DNA of 33,017 nt. Origin: an uncultured Mucilaginibacter sp. (GTDB taxonomy: Bacteria; Bacteroidota; Bacteroidia; Sphingobacteriales; Sphingobacteriaceae). The position numbers and the translations under genes were made by a program. The notes below the pieces were generated by a model, which saw only the letters and a list, made by a program, of their open reading frames with translations, was not told where the DNA came from and did not search any database. Shown one piece after another: positions 31,790 through 33,017 of this stretch (the first letter of the stretch is position 1; each line of letters begins with the position of its first letter). The stretch spans positions 1 to 33,017 of the forward strand of contig CAIWRU010000093.1 in the NCBI GenBank assembly GCA_903915155.1, written 5' to 3'.

Positions 31790-33017
31790 ATGAATATAGC
31801 TTACCAGGGCGAACACCTTTTACCGGGGCAATTAGGCCAATTCTTCATAATTCTCGCATTCGGTTCTGCACTTTTTTCAGCAATAAGTTATTACTTCGCT
31901 ACCACCAGTCATGATAAGCTCGACGGCAAGTGGCTTTGGATGGGCCGCATAGGTTATTTTTTAAATACCATTTCGGTTATCGGCATCGGCACGTGCCTGT
32001 TCTATATTATTTACAGTCACCTTTTTGAGTACCATTACGCCTGGGAGCATTCTTCGCGCCAGCTGCCGGTATATTATATCATTTCCAGCTTTTGGGAAGG
32101 GCAGGAGGGCAGTTTTTGGCTTTGGGGCTTTTGGCAGGCTGTTTTAGGCAATATTTTGATCTGGCGTGCGAAGTCATGGGAAAAACCTGTGCTTACGGTT
32201 ATCGCCCTGTCGCAAGTACTCATCGCGTCAATGCTTTTGGGTGTAGAGATATTGGGCCAGCGTATAGGCAGCTCACCATTTATATTGCTTCGTACAGCCA
32301 TGACAGGAGCACCTATATTTAGTCAGCCCAATTATTTAACATTTGTAAGAGACGGCAACGGCCTCAACCCATTGCTTCAAAACTATTGGATGGTGATCCA
32401 CCCGCCAACGCTGTTCTTAGGTTTTGCGTCGATGATAGTACCATTTGCTTATGCAGTTGCCGGCTTATGGCAAAAACGCTATAAAGAATGGATACAACCC
32501 TGTATATCATACGCGCTGTTTGCCGTAATGGTATTGGGCACAGGCGTTATCATGGGTTCGCTTTGGGCCTATGAATCACTAAACTTTGGGGGCTTTTGGG
32601 CCTGGGACCCGGTGGAGAACGCCGCAATCATTCCATGGCTTACCCTAATCGGCGCGGTACACGTAATGATCGTTTATAAAAATACCGGTCACTCATACTT
32701 TACCGCTACATTTTTAACGCTGATAAGCTTTGTATTGGTATTATATGCCTCATTCCTTACCCGTAGCGGCATTTTAGGCGATACCTCTGTACACGCCTTT
32801 ACCGACCTGGGTATGTTCTGGCATTTGGTGATCGATGTAGCCATCTTCGCGGCCATAGCTATCGCGTTGTTAGTGGTACGGCGTAAGGAAATGCCCATCA
32901 GCAAGAAGGAAGAAGAAACCTACTCACGTGAGTTTTGGATGTTTGTGGGCTCGGTATTTTTGGCTTTGTCATGCCTGCAACTGGTGGTAGTAACATCTAT
33001 CCCGGTATGGAACGCCA
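31790..33017 (+). CDS. ccmF: cytochrome c haem lyase subunit CcmF (partial, runs off the window)
   Basis: An open frame from the ATG at 31790 runs to the last base (409 codons). It begins MNIAYQGEHLLPGQLGQFFI and has about ten membrane segments. The WWD-type haem-handling loop FGGFWAWDPVENAAIIPWL lies at about residues 265-284. The sequences SSFWEGQEGSFWLWGFW, HPPTLFLGFASMIVPFAYAV and SFLTRSGILGDTSVHAF are typical of the CcmF/NrfE/CcsA superfamily. Its placement behind ccmE supports CcmF. It receives haem from CcmE and ligates it to apocytochrome c. The 3' end is outside the window. Confidence 0.92.
   Translation, partial: MNIAYQGEHLLPGQLGQFFIILAFGSALFSAISYYFATTSHDKLDGKWLWMGRIGYFLNTISVIGIGTCLFYIIYSHLFEYHYAWEHSSRQLPVYYIISSFWEGQEGSFWLWGFWQAVLGNILIWRAKSWEKPVLTVIALSQVLIASMLLGVEILGQRIGSSPFILLRTAMTGAPIFSQPNYLTFVRDGNGLNPLLQNYWMVIHPPTLFLGFASMIVPFAYAVAGLWQKRYKEWIQPCISYALFAVMVLGTGVIMGSLWAYESLNFGGFWAWDPVENAAIIPWLTLIGAVHVMIVYKNTGHSYFTATFLTLISFVLVLYASFLTRSGILGDTSVHAFTDLGMFWHLVIDVAIFAAIAIALLVVRRKEMPISKKEEETYSREFWMFVGSVFLALSCLQLVVVTSIPVWNA

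Overview
The window reads as a chromosomal segment from a Bacteroidota bacterium, most likely family Sphingobacteriaceae (Mucilaginibacter/Pedobacter-like). The reasons are the TANNTTTG-type -7 promoter boxes, scarce Shine-Dalgarno sequences, many Lys/Ile/Asn-rich Sec and lipoprotein signal peptides, a TonB receptor with an N-terminal carboxypeptidase-like domain, a GH78 rhamnosidase and GH3 glycosidase, a DUF4268 protein, and a haem-handling CcmE/CcmF pair of Bacteroidota type. The genus is inferred, not shown. No tRNA, rRNA, CRISPR array, transposase or prophage gene was seen.

Layout. 1-2.5 kb is a decaying accessory strip. It holds the end of an unidentified gene, an orphan lipoprotein, a 62-bp relic of an M20 amidohydrolase gene whose intact relative lies at 10.1-11.4 kb, a roughly 150-bp inverted-repeat element, two copies of a short palindromic repeat, and a lipoprotein gene broken by a frameshift in a run of seven A. 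2.5-5.2 kb holds a TonB-dependent receptor gene interrupted by a stop codon exactly at its signal-peptide junction, preceded by a small membrane-anchored protein. 5.2-11.4 kb is secreted catabolic capacity on the minus strand: a metzincin-like lipoprotein protease, an alpha-L-rhamnosidase and an M20 amidohydrolase. 11.5-14.6 kb holds small genes (YnfA family, lipoprotein, thioesterase, Hsp20, secreted hypothetical, YajQ) separated by copies of a TTCGGATTTCGA-type intergenic repeat.

15-22.7 kb is a plus-strand housekeeping run: polyphosphate kinase and exopolyphosphatase (tightly coupled), a candidate short RNA or attenuator, flavin prenyltransferase UbiX, tRNA methylthiotransferase MtaB, Lgt, a GtrA-family protein and an inositol monophosphatase-like phosphatase (the last three overlapping). 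22.7-27.7 kb holds DUF4268 plus a GH3 beta-xylosidase/glucosidase, an SMP-30/gluconolactonase-like secreted protein and a membrane histidine kinase. 27.9-33 kb holds ClpB with a textbook terminator, a small membrane protein, and the start of a cytochrome c maturation cluster (ccmE, then ccmF running off the end).

Functional links. PPK1 and PPX make and degrade polyphosphate. Lgt lipidates the several lipoproteins seen here. Rhamnosidase and GH3 fit plant-polysaccharide scavenging. CcmE hands haem to CcmF. No clearly new multi-gene system was found. The strongest unexplained signals are non-coding: a five-copy, 32-33-bp repeat that forms inverted pairs and even supplies one gene's start codon; a structured 83-bp element; a candidate short RNA; and an 11-mer shared upstream of hsp20, ppk1 and ubiX with a near-match upstream of clpB. 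Next to these stand three freshly or partly broken genes between 0.7 and 4.7 kb.
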